64,000 bases of DNA from Rhynchopus sp. YZ270_cl-10 (lineage: Eukaryota > Euglenozoa > Diplonemea > Diplonemida > Diplonemidae). The notes below the pieces were generated by a model. The model was not told the origin of the DNA, searched no databases, and worked only from the letters and a program-made list of their open reading frames with translations. The position numbers and the translations under genes are program-made. Numbering within the stretch: position 1 is the stretch's first letter; each line of letters opens with the position of its first letter. The stretch is from the NCBI GenBank assembly GCA_964035575.1, contig OZ037894.1, positions 124,001 through 188,000 on the forward strand. Reading direction: 5' to 3'. Shown here one piece after another: positions 54,375 to 64,000 of the stretch.

Positions 54375-54862
54375 TTAACCGCATCGTGTGGTTACCAAAC
54401 GCAGCCCACCTTCGGTGGGCTGCTGTGACTCGAGCCATGTGTGGCCCATACATGGTTCTCACACCGCGCCGGCACGTTTCCCAAGCCGCAAACCCGGTTA
54501 CCTGCCTGAAAAACCGGGTTTTTGGCCAAAACGCCTGTTTTGCCTGTAGAACCCTGTAGAACCCTTAAGAAACACGTGTAAAAAAGGGGTACTCGTGACA
54601 CCCTGGTGTCAGGGTCTCTAAGGGCTCCCAGCTCAAGCTGAGTTATACACCCCCCAAAAAGTGCCCGATCTTTCCAAAGAAACAGTTTTTTGAGCTGGGC
54701 GAAGCTTCTACACCCTGAAAAAAAAACCGGTTTTTGGTCGGATCCAGCAGGGGGGGGGGGGAGACTGGGGGGGGGTTACAGGGACTGAAGGGTAGGGGTT
54801 AGACTGGGGGGCGGCGAGGAAAGCAACCTTTAAAAACTAGAAAACACAAGTGTTTTCTAGAA
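54375..54862. repeat. Repeat unit U2, 3' half only
   Basis: Joins the 124-bp array at GCGTTAACCGCATCGTGTGG and then follows the standard unit to the CTAGAAAACAC palindrome. Confidence 0.8.
54579..54699 (+). ncRNA. Candidate structured RNA, copy 2 (TATA altered)
   Basis: Same layout; the TATA position reads GTAAAAAAGG. Stem CCCAGCTCAA (54627-54636) / TTGAGCTGGG (54690-54699). Confidence 0.3.
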
Positions 54863-55676
54863 TTTGAGTTGACGGTCTTGAAAACACTTCGCTGGCTGGT
54901 GTGTCAAACGGTATGTGTATGGTTTGCACGTAACGCTCTACGTATACGATACGATCTGTATGCAACGAACGCAACGCATGCAACGCAACGCAACCGATGC
55001 ATACGTAGCGATCTGTATGCAACGAACGCAACGCATGCAACGCAACGCAACCGATGTGTACGTAGCGATCTGTACGAAAGCATGCTACGGGTTTAACGCC
55101 ATCGCGTTAACGCAACACCTGCGCCGCTGTGACACTTCGCTGGCTCGTGTGGTTGTGATAACGGAACGGTCTACACGTGCGTTACACACAACGCTATGCA
55201 CATGCGATACACGCGTTAACCGCATCGTGTGGTTACCAAGCGCAGCCCACCTACGGTGGGCTGCTGCAACTCGTGCCGTGTGTGGCCCATGCATGGTTCT
55301 CACAGCTCGCTGGCACGTTTCCCAAGCCGCAAAACCGGTCACCTGCCTGAAAAACCGGGTTTTTGGCCAAAACGCCTGTTTTGCCTGTAGAACCCTTAAG
55401 AAACACGTGTATAAAAGGGGTACTCGTGACACCCTGGTGTCAGGGTCTCTAAGGGCTCCCAGCCTCGCTGAGCCTATACACCCCCCAAAAAGTGTCCGAT
55501 CTTTCCAAAGAAAACGTTTTTTCGGCTGGGCGAAGCTTCTACACCCTCAAAAAAAAACCGGTTTTTGGTCGGATCCACCAGGGGGGAGGGGGAGACTGAA
55601 GGGGGGGGTTAGAGACTGAGGGAGTGGCCGGAACAGCAACCTTTAAAAACTAGAAAACACAAGTGTTTTCTAGAAT
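54863..55676. repeat. Repeat unit U3 (about 0.81 kb)
   Basis: Complete unit from GAGTTGACGG to the terminal palindrome, in direct tandem with U4. Confidence 0.88.
55410..55530 (+). ncRNA. Candidate structured RNA, copy 3
   Basis: TATAAAAG at 55410; GACACCCTGGTGTC hairpin; stem CCCAGCC (55458-55464) / GGCTGGG (55524-55530). Confidence 0.35.
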
Positions 55677-56500
55677 TTGAGTTGACGGTCTTGAAAACAC
55701 TTCGCTGGCTGGTGTGTCAAACGGTATGTGTATGGTTTGCACGTAACGCTCTACGTATACGACACACAACGCTAAAAGATATAAGCGATACACGCTTCGT
55801 GTGCAGCGTATGCAACGAACGCAACGCATGCAACGCAACGCAACCGATGTGTAGCGATCTGTACGAAAGCATGCTACAGGTTTGACGCCATCGCGTTAAC
55901 GCAACACCTGCGCCGCTGTGACACTTCGCTGGCTCGTGTGGTTGTGATAACGCAACGGTCTACACGTGTGTTACACACGACGGTCTTCGTATACGATACA
56001 CACAACGCTATGCATAAGCGATACACGCGTTAACCGCACCGTGTGGTTACCAAACGCAGCCCACCTTCGGTGGGCTGCTGCAACTCGTGACGTGTGTGGC
56101 CCATGCATGGTTCTAACACCGCGCTGGCACGTTTCCGAAGCCGCAAACCCGGTTACCTGCCTGAAAAACCGGGTTTTTGGCCAAAACGCCTGTTTTGCCT
56201 GTAGAACCCTGCAGTACCCTTAAGAAACACGTGTATAAAAGGGGTACTCGTGACACCCTGGTGTCAGGGTCTCTAACGACTCCCAGCTCAAACTGAGTTA
56301 TACACGCCCCAAAAAGTGCCCGATCTTTCCAAAGAAACAGTTTTTTGAGCTGGGCGAAGCTTCTACACCCTGAAAAAAAAACCGGTTTTTGGTCGGATCC
56401 AGCAGGGGGGGGGGGGAGACTGGGGGGGGGTTACTGCTAGGTCGGTGGGTGGCCGGAACAGCAACCTTTAAAAACTAGAAAACACAAGTGTTTTCTAGAA
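55677..56500. repeat. Repeat unit U4 (about 0.82 kb)
   Basis: Complete unit, direct tandem between U3 and U5. Confidence 0.88.
56234..56354 (+). ncRNA. Candidate structured RNA, copy 4
   Basis: TATAAAAG at 56234; stem CCCAGCTCAA (56282-56291) / TTGAGCTGGG (56345-56354). Confidence 0.35.
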
Positions 56501-56707
56501 TTTGAGTTGACGGTCTTGAAAACACTTCGCTGGCTGGTGTGTCAACCGGTATGTGTATGGTTTGCACGTAACGCTCTACGTATACGATACACACAACGCT
56601 ATGCATAAGCGATACACGGTTCGTGTGCAGCGTAACGCATGCAACGCAACGCAACCGATGTGTACGTAGCGATCTGTACGAAAGCATGCTACGGGTTTAA
56701 CTCCATC

Positions 56708-57095
56708 CAAGGCTCTGATGAGGCCCAGGCCTCCCGGCCGGGAGGCCCGGCCTCCCAGGCCTCCCGGCCTCCCAAAAAAAAAAATTTTTTTTTTGTGACC
56801 CTGCGTGAAATTTTTTTTTTTTTTTTGTTAGGAAAAATTTTCCGGTACTTAGCAAAATTCGGCAAAAAAATATGGATTTTGCTTACGTCGCTACTGGACC
56901 GTCTGTGACGGTTTTTTTTGGATTTTTTTTTTTGGATTTTTTTTTCCGAAATCGCCCACTCCCAAAAAAAATTTTTTTTTTTTTTTTTGGTGAAAAATTT
57001 TGTGATGTCGAAAAAAAAAATTTTTTTTTGGGAGGCCGGGAGGCCTGGGAGGCCGGGCCTCCCGGCCGGGAGGCCTGGGCCTCATCAGAGCCTTG
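56708..57095. mobile_element. 388-bp inverted-repeat element with 7-bp target duplication
   Basis: Ends CAAGGCTCTGATGAGGCCCA and its complement; each arm of about 80 bp carries GGCCTCCC-type repeats and then a poly-A/poly-T block. CTCCATC flanks both sides (56701-56707, 57096-57102), and the uninterrupted sister units read straight through this point. The interior codes for nothing. A 7-bp duplication suits few superfamilies, so its source transposase is unclear. Confidence 0.9.
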
Positions 57096-57443
57096 CTCCA
57101 TCGCGTTAACGCAACACCTGCGCCGCTGTGACACTTCGCTGGCTCGTGTGGTTGTGATAACGGAACGGTCTACACGTGCGTTACACACAATGGTCTTCGT
57201 ATACGATACACACAACGCTATGTATATGCGATACACGCGTTAACCGTATCGTGTGGCTACCAAACGCAGCCCACCTACGGTGGGCTGCTGCAACTCGTGC
57301 CGTGTGTGGCCCATGCATGGTTCTCACAGCTCGCTGGCACGTTTCCCAAGCCGCAAACCCGGTTACCTGCCTGAAAAACCGGGTTTTTGGCCAAAACGCC
57401 TGTTTTGCCTGTAGAACCCTGTAGAAGCCTTAAGAAACACGTG

Positions 57444-57564
57444 TATAAAAGGGGTACTCGTGACACCCTGGTGTCAGGGTCTCTAACGACTCCCAGCTCA
57501 AACTGAGTTATACACGCCCCAAAAAGTGCCCGATCTTTCCAAAGAAACAGTTTTTTGAGCTGGG
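57444..57564 (+). ncRNA. Candidate structured RNA, copy 5
   Basis: TATAAAAG at 57444; stem CCCAGCTCAA (57492-57501) / TTGAGCTGGG (57555-57564), identical in layout to copy 4. Confidence 0.35.
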
Positions 57565-57698
57565 CGAAGCTTCTACACCCTGAAAAAAAAACCGGTTTTT
57601 GGTCGGATCCAGCAGGGGGGGGGGGGAGACTGGGGGGGGGGGTTACTGCTAGGTCGGTGGGTGGCCGGAACAGCAACCTTTAAAAACTAGAAAACACA

Positions 57699-58676
57699 AG
57701 TTCCTTAACACTCGGTGTTAAGGTCTTTAAGGTTGCTTCACCACCCCACCCACCCACCCTAAGGCACCCCCCCCCCCAGGGTGGGTTTCGGCCATTTTTT
57801 TTCAGGTCCCTAAACGTCCAAAGAGGTCAAAAAAGTGGATTCTTGGGAAGATAGGAGGTTTTTAGGAGACTTTCTCTGAAGCAAAGACCTCCAAACCCTG
57901 ACAGACCCTGAAACCAGGGTGTCGCGAGTACCCCTTTTTTACACGTGTTTCTTAAGGCTTCTACAGGGTTCTACAGGCAAAACAGGCGTTTTGGCCAAAA
58001 ACCCGGTTTTTCAGGCAGGCAACCGGGTTTGCGGCTTGGGAAACGTGCCAGAGCGGTGTGAGAACCATGCGTGGGGGTTTGTAACCACTCGTTGCGTTGG
58101 TTGCGTTGCCTTCGCTACGTTGCGTACACATAGCTACGAGCACACCGGTTACGTTGTGTTGCATACGTTGCGTTCGTTGTGTAGAGATGGTTACGTACAG
58201 AGCGCAACGTACGGAGCGGTTGCGTTGCGTTGGTTGTGTTCGGTTGGTTACGTTCGTTGCGTTCCGATCGTTACGTACACATCGGTTGCGTTGCGTTGCA
58301 TGCGTTGCGTTCGTTGTGTAGAGATCGATATGTACAGATCGCAACGTACGCATAGGTTGCGTTGTGTTGCACGCGTTGCATACAGAACGCAACGTACACA
58401 CAGGTTGCGTTGCATCCGTTGCGTTGGTTGTGTTCGTTTCGTTACGTTCGTTGCGTTCTGATCGTTACGTACACATCGGTTGCGTTGCGTTGCATGCGTT
58501 GTGTTCGTTATGTTGAGATCGATATATACAGATCGCAACGTACGCATAGGTTGCGTTGCGTTGCATGCTTTGGTTGCATACGGATCGTAACGTATAGAGC
58601 GGATCCGTTTCATTGTGTTCGGTTGCGTTTATCAACCACACCAGCCAGGAGTGTTAAGGATTGCCAAAAAAAACTA
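57699..58676. repeat. Inverted-orientation repeat element, copy 1
   Basis: It splits the unit-end palindrome: CTAGAAAACACAAG lies before it and TGTTTTCTAG after it. Inverted 12-mers TCCTTAACACTC / GAGTGTTAAGGA lie near its ends. The inside reads as the reverse complement of the U-unit middle, then a TTGCGTTCGTTGC array. Confidence 0.75.
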
Positions 58677-59478
58677 AATGTTTTCTAGAATTTTTTTTCA
58701 GGTCTCTAAACGTCCAAAGAGGTCAAAAAAGTGGATTCTCGGGAAGATAGGAGGTTTTTAGGAGACTTTCTCTGAAGCAAAGACCTCCAAACCCTGACAG
58801 ACCCTGAAACCAGGGTGTCGCGAGTACCCCTTTTTTACACGTGTTTCTTAAGGCTTCTACAGGGTTCTACAGGCAAAACAGGCGTTTTGGCCAGAAACCC
58901 GGTTTTTCAGGCGGGTAACCGGGTTTGCGGCTTGGGAAACGTGCCAGCACCCTGTGAGAACCATGCGTGGGGGTTTGTAACCACTCGTTGCGTTGGTTGC
59001 GTTGCGTTCGTTGCATACAGATCGTAACGTACGCATCAGTTGCGTTGCGTTGCATGCGTTGCGTTCGTTGCATACAGATCGTAACGTACACATCGGTTGC
59101 GTTGCGTTGCATGCGTTGCGTTCGTTGCAGACAGATCGCTACGTACACATCGGTTGCGTTGCGTTCGTTGCGTTCTGATCGTTACGTACACATCGGTTGC
59201 GTTGCGTTGCATGCGTTGCGTTCGTTGCATACAGATCGTAACGTACGCATCGGTTGCGTTGCGTTGCATGCGTTGCGTTCGTTGCATACAGATCGTAACG
59301 TACGCATCGGTTGCGTTGCGTTCGTTGCGTTCTGATCGTTACGTACGCATCGGTTGCGTTGCGTTGCATGCTTTCGTTGCATACGGATCGTAACGTATAG
59401 AGCGGATCCGTTTCGTTGTGTTCGGTTGCGTTTATCAACCACACCAGCCAGGAGTGTTAAGGATTGCCAAAAAAAACT
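58677..59478. repeat. Inverted-orientation repeat element, copy 2
   Basis: A direct repeat of copy 1 from TTTTTTTTCAGGTC (57796 versus 58687) to GGATTGCCAAAAAAAACTAA; the two differ mainly in the TTGCGTTCG array, which here has a period near 60 bp. Confidence 0.85.
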
Positions 59479-59488
59479 AAATTCAAAC

Positions 59489-62400
59489 CGTCGCTTGTAA
59501 CGCGTCGGTTCTACCTCATCGGTTCTAACGCGTCCGTTATAACGCATCCGTTGTAACGCATCCGTTGTAACGCATCCGTTGTTACGCATCCGTTGTAACG
59601 CATCGGTTGCAACGCATCCGTTGTAACGCGTCCATTGTAACGCATCCGTTGTAACGCATCCGTTGTGACGCGTCCGTTCTAACGCATCCGTTGTAACGCA
59701 TCCGTTGCAGCGCATCCGTTGTAACGCGTCCGTTGTAACGCATCCGTTGTAACGCATCCGTTGTAACGCATCCGTTGTAACGCGTCCGTTGTAACGCATC
59801 CGTTGTAACGCATCCGTTGCAACGCATCCGTTGTAACGCATCCGTTGTGTAACCGTTGTAACGCATCCGTTGTAACGCATCGGTTGCAACGCATCCGTTG
59901 TAACGCGTCCATTGTAACGCATCCGTTGTAACGCATCCGTTGTAACGCATCCGTTGTAACGCATCCGTTGCAGCGCATCCGTTGTAACGCATCCGTTGTA
60001 ACGCATCCGTTCTAACGCAGCCGTTGTAACGCATCCGTTCTAACGCAGCCGTTGTAACGCATCCGTTGCAACGCATCCGTTGTAACGCATCCGTTGTGTA
60101 ACCGTTGTAACGCATCCGTTGTAACGCATCCGTTGCAGCGCATCCGTTGTAACGCAGCCGTTGTAACGCATCCGTTGTAACGCGTCCGTTGCAACGCATC
60201 CGTTGTAACGCATCCGTTGTGTAACCGTTGTAACGCATCCGTTGTAACGCATCCGTTGCAGCGCATCCGTTGTAACGCATCCGTTGTAACGCATCCGTTC
60301 TAACGCAGCCGTTGTAACGCATCCGTTGTAACGCATCCGTTGTAACGCATCCGTTGTAACGCATCCGTTGTAACGCATCCGTTGCAACGCATCCGTTGTA
60401 ACGCATCCGTTGCAACGCATCCGTTGCAACGCATCCGTTGTAACGCATCCGTTGTAACGCATCCGTTGTAACGCATCCGTTGTTACGCATCCGTTGTAAC
60501 GCATCCGTTGTGTAACCGTTGTAACGCATCCGTTGTAACGCATCCGTTGCAGCGCATCCGTTGTAACGCATCCGTTCTAACGCAGCCGTTGTAACGCATC
60601 CGTTGTAACGCGTCCGTTGCAACGCATCCGTTGTAACGCATCCGTTGTGTAACCGTTGTAACGCATCCGTTGTAACGCATCCGTTGCAGCGCATCCGTTG
60701 CAACGCATCCGTTGTAACGCATCCGTTGCAACGCGTCCGTTGTAACGCATCCGTTCTGACGCATCCGTTGTAACGCATCCGTTGCAACGCATCCGTTGTA
60801 ACGCATCCGTTGCAACGCATCCGTTGTAACGCATCCGTTGCAACGCGTCCGTTGTAACGCATCCGTTCTGACGCATCCGTTGTAACGCATCCGTTGCAAC
60901 GCGTCCGTTGTAACGCATCCGTTCTGACGCATCCGTTGTAACGCATCCGTTGCAACGCATCCGTTGTAACGCATCCGTTGCAACGCATCCGTTGTAACGC
61001 ATCCGTTGCAACGCGTCCGTTGTAACGCATCCGTTCTGACGCATCCGTTGTAACGCATCCGTTGTAACGCATCCGTTGCAACGCATCCGTTGTAACGCAT
61101 CCGTTGCAACGCATCCGTTGTAACGCATCCGTTGTAACGCATCCGTTCTGACGCATCCGTTGTAACGCATCCGTTGTAACGCATCCGTTGTAACGCATCC
61201 GTTGTTACGCATCCGTTGTAACGCATCCGTTGCAACGCATCCGTTGTAACGCATCCGTTGTAACGCATCCGTTCTAACGCAGCCGTTGTAACGCATCCGT
61301 TGTAACGCATCCGTTGTAACGCATCCGTTGCAACGCGTCCGTTGTAACGCATCCGTTCTGACGCATCCGTTGTAACGCATCCGTTGTAACGCATCCGTTG
61401 CAACGCATCCGTTGTAACGCATCCGTTGCAACGCGTCCGTTGTAACGCATCCGTTCTGACGCATCCGTTGTAACGCATCCGTTGTAACGCATCCGTTGTA
61501 ACGCATCCGTTGTAACGCATCCGTTGTAACGCATCCGTTGTTACGCATCGGTTGCAACGCATCCGTTGTAACGCATCCGTTGTAACGCATCCGTTGTAAC
61601 GCATCCGTTGCAACGCATCCGTTGTAACGCATCCGTTGTAACGCATCCGTTGTAACGCATCCGTTGTAACGCATCCGTTGTAACGCATCCGTTCTGACGC
61701 ATCCGTTGTAACGCATCCGTTGTAACGCATCCGTTGTAACGCATCCGTTGTAACGCATCCGTTGTAACGCATCCGTTCTGACGCATCCGTTGTAACGCAT
61801 CCGTTGTAACGCATCCGTTGTAACGCATCCGTTGTAACGCATCCGTTGTAACGCATCCGTTGTAACGCATCCGTTGCAACGCATCCGTTGTAACGCATCC
61901 GTTGTAACGCATCCGTTGTAACGCATCCGTTGTAACGCATCCGTTGTAACGCATCCGTTCTGACGCATCCGTTGTAACGCATCCGTTGTAACGCATCCGT
62001 TGTAACGCATCCGTTGTTACGCATCCGTTGTAACGCATCCGTTCTAACGCATCCGTTGTAACGCATCCGTTGCAACGCATCCGTTGTAACGCATCCGTTG
62101 TAACGCATCCGTTGTAACGCATCCGTTCTGACGCATCCGTTGTAACGCATCCGTTGTAACGCATCCGTTGTAACGCATCCGTTGTAACGCATCCGTTGCA
62201 ACGCATCCGTTGTAACGCATCCGTTGTAACGCATCCGTTCTGACGCATCCGTTGTAACGCATCCGTTGTAACGCATCCGTTGTAACGCGTCCGTTGCAAC
62301 GCATCCGTTGTAACGCATCCGTTGCAACGCGTCCGTTGTAACGCATCCGTTGCAACGCATCCGTTGTAACGCATCCGTTGCAACGCATCCGTTGTAACGC

Positions 62401-64000
62401 ATCCGTTGTAACGCATCCGTTGTAACGCATCCGTTGTAACGCATCCGTTGTAACGCATCCGTTGCAACGCATCCGTTGTAACGCATCCGTTGTAACGCAT
62501 CCGTTCTAACGCAGCCGTTGTAACGCATCCGTTGTAACGCATCCGTTGTAACGCATCCGTTGTAACGCATCCGTTGCAACGCATCCGTTGTAACGCATCC
62601 GTTGTAACGCATCCGTTGCAACGCATCCGTTGTAACGCATCCGTTGCAACGCATCCGTTGTAACGCATCCGTTGTAACGCATCCGTTGCAACGCATCCGT
62701 TGTAACGCATCCGTTGTAACGCATCCGTTGTAACGCATCCGTTGCAACGTATCCGTTGTAACGCATCCGTTGTTACGCATCCGTTGTAACGCATCCGTTG
62801 TAACGCAGCCGTTGTAACGCATCCGTTGCAACGCGTCCGTTGCAACGCATCCGTTGTTACGCATCCGTTGTAACGCGTCCGTTGCAACGCATCCGTTGTA
62901 ACGCATCCGTTGTAACGCATCCGTTCTGACGCATCCGTTGTAACGCATCCGTTGCAACGCATCCGTTGTAACGCATCCGTTGCAACGCATCCGTTGTAAC
63001 GCATCCGTTGCAACGCGTCCGTTGTAACGCATCCGTTCTGACGCATCCGTTGTAACGCATCCGTTGTAACGCGTCCGTTGCAACGCATCCGTTGTAACGC
63101 ATCCGTTGCAACGCGTCCGTTGTAACGCATCCGTTCTGACGCATCCGTTGTAACGCATCCGTTGTAACGCATCCGTTGTAACGCATCCGTTGTAACGCGT
63201 CCGTTGCAACGCATCCGTTGTAACGCATCCGTTGCAACGCGTCCGTTGTAACGCATCCGTTCTGACGCATCCGTTGTAACGCATCCGTTGTAACGCATCC
63301 GTTGTAACGCAGCCGTTGTTACGCATCGGTTGCAACGCATCCGTTGTAACGCATCCGTTGTAACGCATCCGTTCTGACGCATCCGTTGTAACGCATCCGT
63401 TGCAACGCATCCGTTGTAACGCATCCGTTGCAACGCATCCGTTGTAACGCATCCGTTGCAACGCGTCCGTTGTAACGCATCCGTTCTGACGCATCCGTTG
63501 TAACGCATCCGTTGTAACGCGTCCGTTGCAACGCATCCGTTGTAACGCATCCGTTGCAACGCGTCCGTTGTAACGCATCCGTTCTGACGCATCCGTTGTA
63601 ACGCATCCGTTGTAACGCATCCGTTGTAACGCATCCGTTGTAACGCGTCCGTTGCAACGCATCCGTTGTAACGCATCCGTTGCAACGCGTCCGTTGTAAC
63701 GCATCCGTTCTGACGCATCCGTTGTAACGCATCCGTTGTAACGCATCCGTTGTAACGCATCCGTTGTTACGCATCGGTTGCAACGCATCCGTTGTAACGC
63801 ATCCGTTGTAACGCATCCGTTGCAACGCATCCGTTGTAACGCATCCGTTGTAACGCATCCGTTGTAACGCATCCGTTGTAACGCATCCGTTGTTACGCAT
63901 CGGTTGCAACGCATCCGTTGTAACGCATCCGTTGTAACGCATCCGTTGCAACGCATCCGTTGCAACGCATCCGTTGTAACGCATCCGTTGCAACGCATCC
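59489..64000. repeat. 14-bp satellite array (about 320 copies, runs off the window)
   Basis: Unit GCATCCGTTGTAAC, repeated for 4.5 kb with a limited set of variants (GTTGCAAC, GTTCTGAC, GTTGCAGC, GCGTCC, GCAGCC, GTTGTTAC, and GTTGTGTAAC with altered spacing). Variants recur in blocks, which indicates segmental higher-order duplication. The minus strand has no stop in any frame of the unit, so frames up to 1171 codons arise by composition alone and are not called as genes. Confidence 0.97.

Larger units (their letters stand above)
56501..57698. repeat. Repeat unit U5 interrupted by a 388-bp element
   Basis: The unit is about 0.81 kb without the insertion at 56708-57095. It ends inside the CTAGAAAACACAAG palindrome, which is itself split by the next element. 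Confidence 0.85.

Noticed and set aside
53942-54559. 205-codon plus-strand frame with RCVRCVALRC repeats
   Set aside because: Translation of the 124-bp tandem repeat.
52418-59480. CRISPR-like regular repeats
   Set aside because: There are no unique spacers of uniform length, and the context is eukaryotic; these are satellite units.
59582-63998. Open frames up to 1171 codons in the 14-bp array
   Set aside because: The repeat unit contains no stop on the minus strand in any frame, and 14 is not a multiple of 3, so long frames in all three phases arise automatically; no domain or signal is present.

Overview
The window is eukaryotic nuclear DNA from a protist. All ten recognisable protein genes lie on the minus strand, are large and nearly intron-free, and are separated by AT-rich, homopolymer-laden spacers. 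At least six genes have a pyrimidine tract plus AG only 0-26 nt upstream of the likely start codon, with no matching upstream donor exon seen. Three genes carry ordinary GT-AG introns (48, 200 and 227 nt; donors GTATGC/GTATGT). One-way gene order, trans-splice-like acceptors and a few cis introns fit Euglenozoa, most likely a diplonemid. That assignment is inference.

Layout. 1-4951: 3' truncated gene for a large secreted or surface protein (unknown N-terminal domain, CUB, about 17 EGF-like modules, partly in near-identical 288- and 303-bp repeats). 5232-6497: thiolase with a 48-nt in-frame intron. 7201-8976: SLC35C2-like transporter. 9.3-16.7 kb: gene-free island of foldback elements, including a 1.2-kb palindrome, a 0.4-kb palindrome, a 2.2-kb element with long inverted ends and an 8-bp satellite. 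16817-19237: Akr1/HIP14-like ankyrin palmitoyltransferase (DHYC). 20512-24116: kelch/SH3/PDZ-like protein with a 3' intron. 24.1-29.5 kb: long spacer. 29467-32454: RND/patched-like membrane protein. 33546-38882: 1778-residue RhoGEF with an EF-hand insertion in its DH domain, two PH domains and three FYVE-like zinc fingers. 40837-41414: ribosomal protein eL28. 41893-43233: PPP-family phosphatase. 47881-50445: CLC-type chloride/proton antiporter with CBS domains.

From about 50.7 kb the window turns into repeat DNA: a 249-bp inverted-repeat element, about 0.82-kb tandem units each holding a TATA-like box and a two-sided stem structure (possible repeated small RNA gene), GTTGCGTTGC-type arrays, a 388-bp inverted-repeat element with 7-bp target duplication, two inverted-orientation copies of the same family, and finally a 14-bp satellite that fills 59.5-64.0 kb and runs off the end. 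This looks subtelomeric or centromeric, but no telomere repeat is seen.

The genes do not form one pathway. Several act at membranes (palmitoylation, sugar-nucleotide-type transport, chloride/proton exchange, RND transport, Rho signalling on phosphoinositide membranes); sharing a strand more likely reflects a polycistronic unit than a functional cluster. No tRNA, rRNA, CRISPR or recognisable spliced-leader RNA gene was found by eye.
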